In this document: in pieces, positions 63,052 to 64,000 of the stretch
Layout: every line of letters begins with the position of its first letter
How positions within the stretch are numbered: the stretch's first letter is position 1
Assembly (NCBI RefSeq): GCF_038958875.1
Contig: NZ_CP152407.1
Span: 2,487,501-2,551,500, forward strand
Source: Acidovorax sp. FHTAMBA
GTDB lineage: Bacteria > Pseudomonadota > Gammaproteobacteria > Burkholderiales > Burkholderiaceae_C
Length of the DNA stretch: 64,000 bases
Reading direction: 5' to 3'
Notes under the pieces: generated by a model
What the model was told of the DNA's origin: nothing
Database searches by the model: none
Seen by the model: only the letters and a program-made list of their open reading frames with translations
Program-made: the position numbers and the translations under genes

Positions 63052-63543
63052 TCACTTGCGGCTGAAAAGCGCCCCGCCCAGCTTGGCGCCCGCCTTGATG
63101 TTCTTCTTCGCAAACCATCCCTGGTTCATCTCCAGCACATAGCGCACCGGCTTGGTTGAGCAGTGCGAATCCAGTGTCTGCGGCTTCATGTCGGCCAGGT
63201 TCACGATGGTGCCGTCGTCATCCACAAACGCTGCCGTGAGCGGCAGCAGCGTGTTCTTCATCCAGAAGCACTGCTGCGCGGGTTGCTCGAACACGAACAG
63301 CATGCCCTCGTGCTGAGGCATCTCCTTGCGGTGCATCAGCCCCGTCTGGCGTTCCTGGGGCGTGGCAGCCACCTGGGCGTCGATGCGGTGCATGCCGATG
63401 GTCAGCTCCGCGCGCTGCAGGTTCAACTGCGGCTGCTCCTGGGCCAGCGCCAGCGGGGCCTGTGCGGCCAGTGCTGCGCCCAGCAGGGCAATGGCCACGG
63501 CGCGGCGGGCTGAAGATCCGGAGGGCAGGGAAGAAGCGGTCAT
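63052..63543 (-). CDS. Secreted DUF192 family protein
   Basis: The 163-residue protein has a signal peptide (ARRAVAIALLGAALAAQAPLALAQ) and the DUF192 fold: RQTGLMHRKEMPQHEGMLFVFEQP, FWMKNTLLPLTAAFVDDDGTIV and CSTKPVRYVLEMNQGWFAKKNI. The family is widespread in the envelope and its function is not established. ATG at 63543 gives the signal peptide. It is convergent with sodB and divergent from icd. Confidence 0.9.
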   Translation of the reverse strand: MTASSLPSGSSARRAVAIALLGAALAAQAPLALAQEQPQLNLQRAELTIGMHRIDAQVAATPQERQTGLMHRKEMPQHEGMLFVFEQPAQQCFWMKNTLLPLTAAFVDDDGTIVNLADMKPQTLDSHCSTKPVRYVLEMNQGWFAKKNIKAGAKLGGALFSRK

Positions 63544-63871
63544 GGCATGGCTTTCAGGGCAAAGGGCAAGGCGGCAGGTTGCCACAACGTGGCGAGCTGG
63601 CAGAAAAAAGGCGCGGTCACACGCTCTGTCAGCCGGCGATTTTGATGCAATGCGCAGACCGGCGCACAAGGCCGCGCAAAGCGTGGGCGTTGTTCATCGC
63701 GGGCAGCAGCAATCAGCGCACGGTGGGGGGCGTGCTGTGGCGCGGTGGCGCCACGACGGTGCCGGGGGCGGACAGCCTGGGCCCCTGATTTTTTGTCATT
63801 AGAATGGCTCGGCCTATCCCTTTCCAGCCCATCTGCCGGACGTGCTTCGGCTTCCACAGGAGACCCCTTCC
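63544..63871. other. Divergent intergenic region before icd
   Basis: About 330 nt between the DUF192 gene and icd. No gene or repeat is supported. A TTGTCATTAGAAT patch near 63795-63807 stands out as A/T-rich and may belong to the icd promoter. Confidence 0.5.
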
Positions 63872-64000
63872 ATGACCACCTACCAGCACATCAAGGTGCC
63901 TGCCGAAGGCCAGAAAATCACGGTCAATGCCGACATGTCGCTGAATGTGCCCGACCAGCCCATCATCCCCTTCATCGAGGGTGACGGCACGGGCCTCGAC
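63872..64000 (+). CDS. icd: Isocitrate dehydrogenase [NADP], N-terminal fragment (3' truncated by window)
   Basis: The first 43 codons of a protein starting MTTYQHIKVPAEGQKITVNA and continuing NVPDQPIIPFIEGDGTGLD, the exact pattern of the N-terminus of prokaryotic NADP isocitrate dehydrogenase (E. coli form: VPAQGKKIT..NVPENPIIPYIEGDG). CAGGAG lies 9 nt before the ATG. The enzyme converts isocitrate to 2-oxoglutarate in the TCA cycle. The remainder runs beyond the window. Confidence 0.93.
   Translation, partial: MTTYQHIKVPAEGQKITVNADMSLNVPDQPIIPFIEGDGTGLD

Overview
The window is a high-GC, densely coded chromosomal segment of a betaproteobacterium, most likely family Comamonadaceae and Acidovorax-like. 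That placement rests on protein resemblance, gene order (thiO-thiS-thiG-thiE behind a TPP riboswitch; tauE-cysI-DUF934-cysHDN; exbB-exbD-lpxK-trm112-kdsB-adk) and a short palindromic repeat that I associate with this group. I see no prophage, transposase, CRISPR array, rRNA or tRNA. Very long antisense ORFs opposite real genes are a GC artefact.

Layout. 0-12 kb: a penicillin acylase (5' end outside the window), an asparaginase II-type protein, an L,D-transpeptidase-like protein, an acyl-CoA block (acyl-CoA dehydrogenase, APH-fold kinase, Crp/Fnr regulator), an enoyl-CoA hydratase with a PaaH-type 3-hydroxyacyl-CoA dehydrogenase, and a FimV-like envelope protein. 12-17.7 kb: thiamine biosynthesis and salvage, with two separate TPP riboswitches (before thiO and before cytX) and divergent thiD. 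17.8-35.4 kb: a sulfur region. It holds a ferredoxin reductase and ferredoxin, the sulfate assimilation operon with a sulfite exporter, mnmC and yggX, a sulfate-binding protein, and a sulfonate locus (ssuE, two ssuA paralogues, ssuD, ssuC, ssuB, TOBE protein). 35.8-49.5 kb: rnk, a double universal stress protein, a serine hydrolase, the Ku/LigD end-joining pair, a haem-oxygenase-like diiron enzyme, several small unknown genes, a lipoprotein, a YkgJ protein and selD-mnmH. 49.5-56.2 kb: a co-directional run lexA - unknown - PD-(D/E)XK protein - nuclease/helicase, with two LexA boxes between lexA and a divergent asparaginase, then two small envelope genes. 56.3-64 kb: adk, kdsB, trm112-like, lpxK, exbD, exbB, xseA, sodB, a DUF192 protein and the first codons of icd.

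The most unusual signal is a family of about twelve copies of a roughly 50-60 bp palindromic element built around AGCGCTT-loop-AAGCGCT. Most copies are intergenic. At least four lie in frame inside conserved genes (cysN N-terminus, ansA, lpxK, xseA), one encodes the C-terminus and stop of the L,D-transpeptidase-like protein, one supplies the Shine-Dalgarno and TTG start of ssuB, and a half copy overlaps the start codon of the DUF934 gene. This resembles in principle the protein-coding palindromic elements of Rickettsia. I know no published name for it in this group. The second candidate is the lexA-led nuclease/helicase run, which looks like an SOS-linked repair or defence module.
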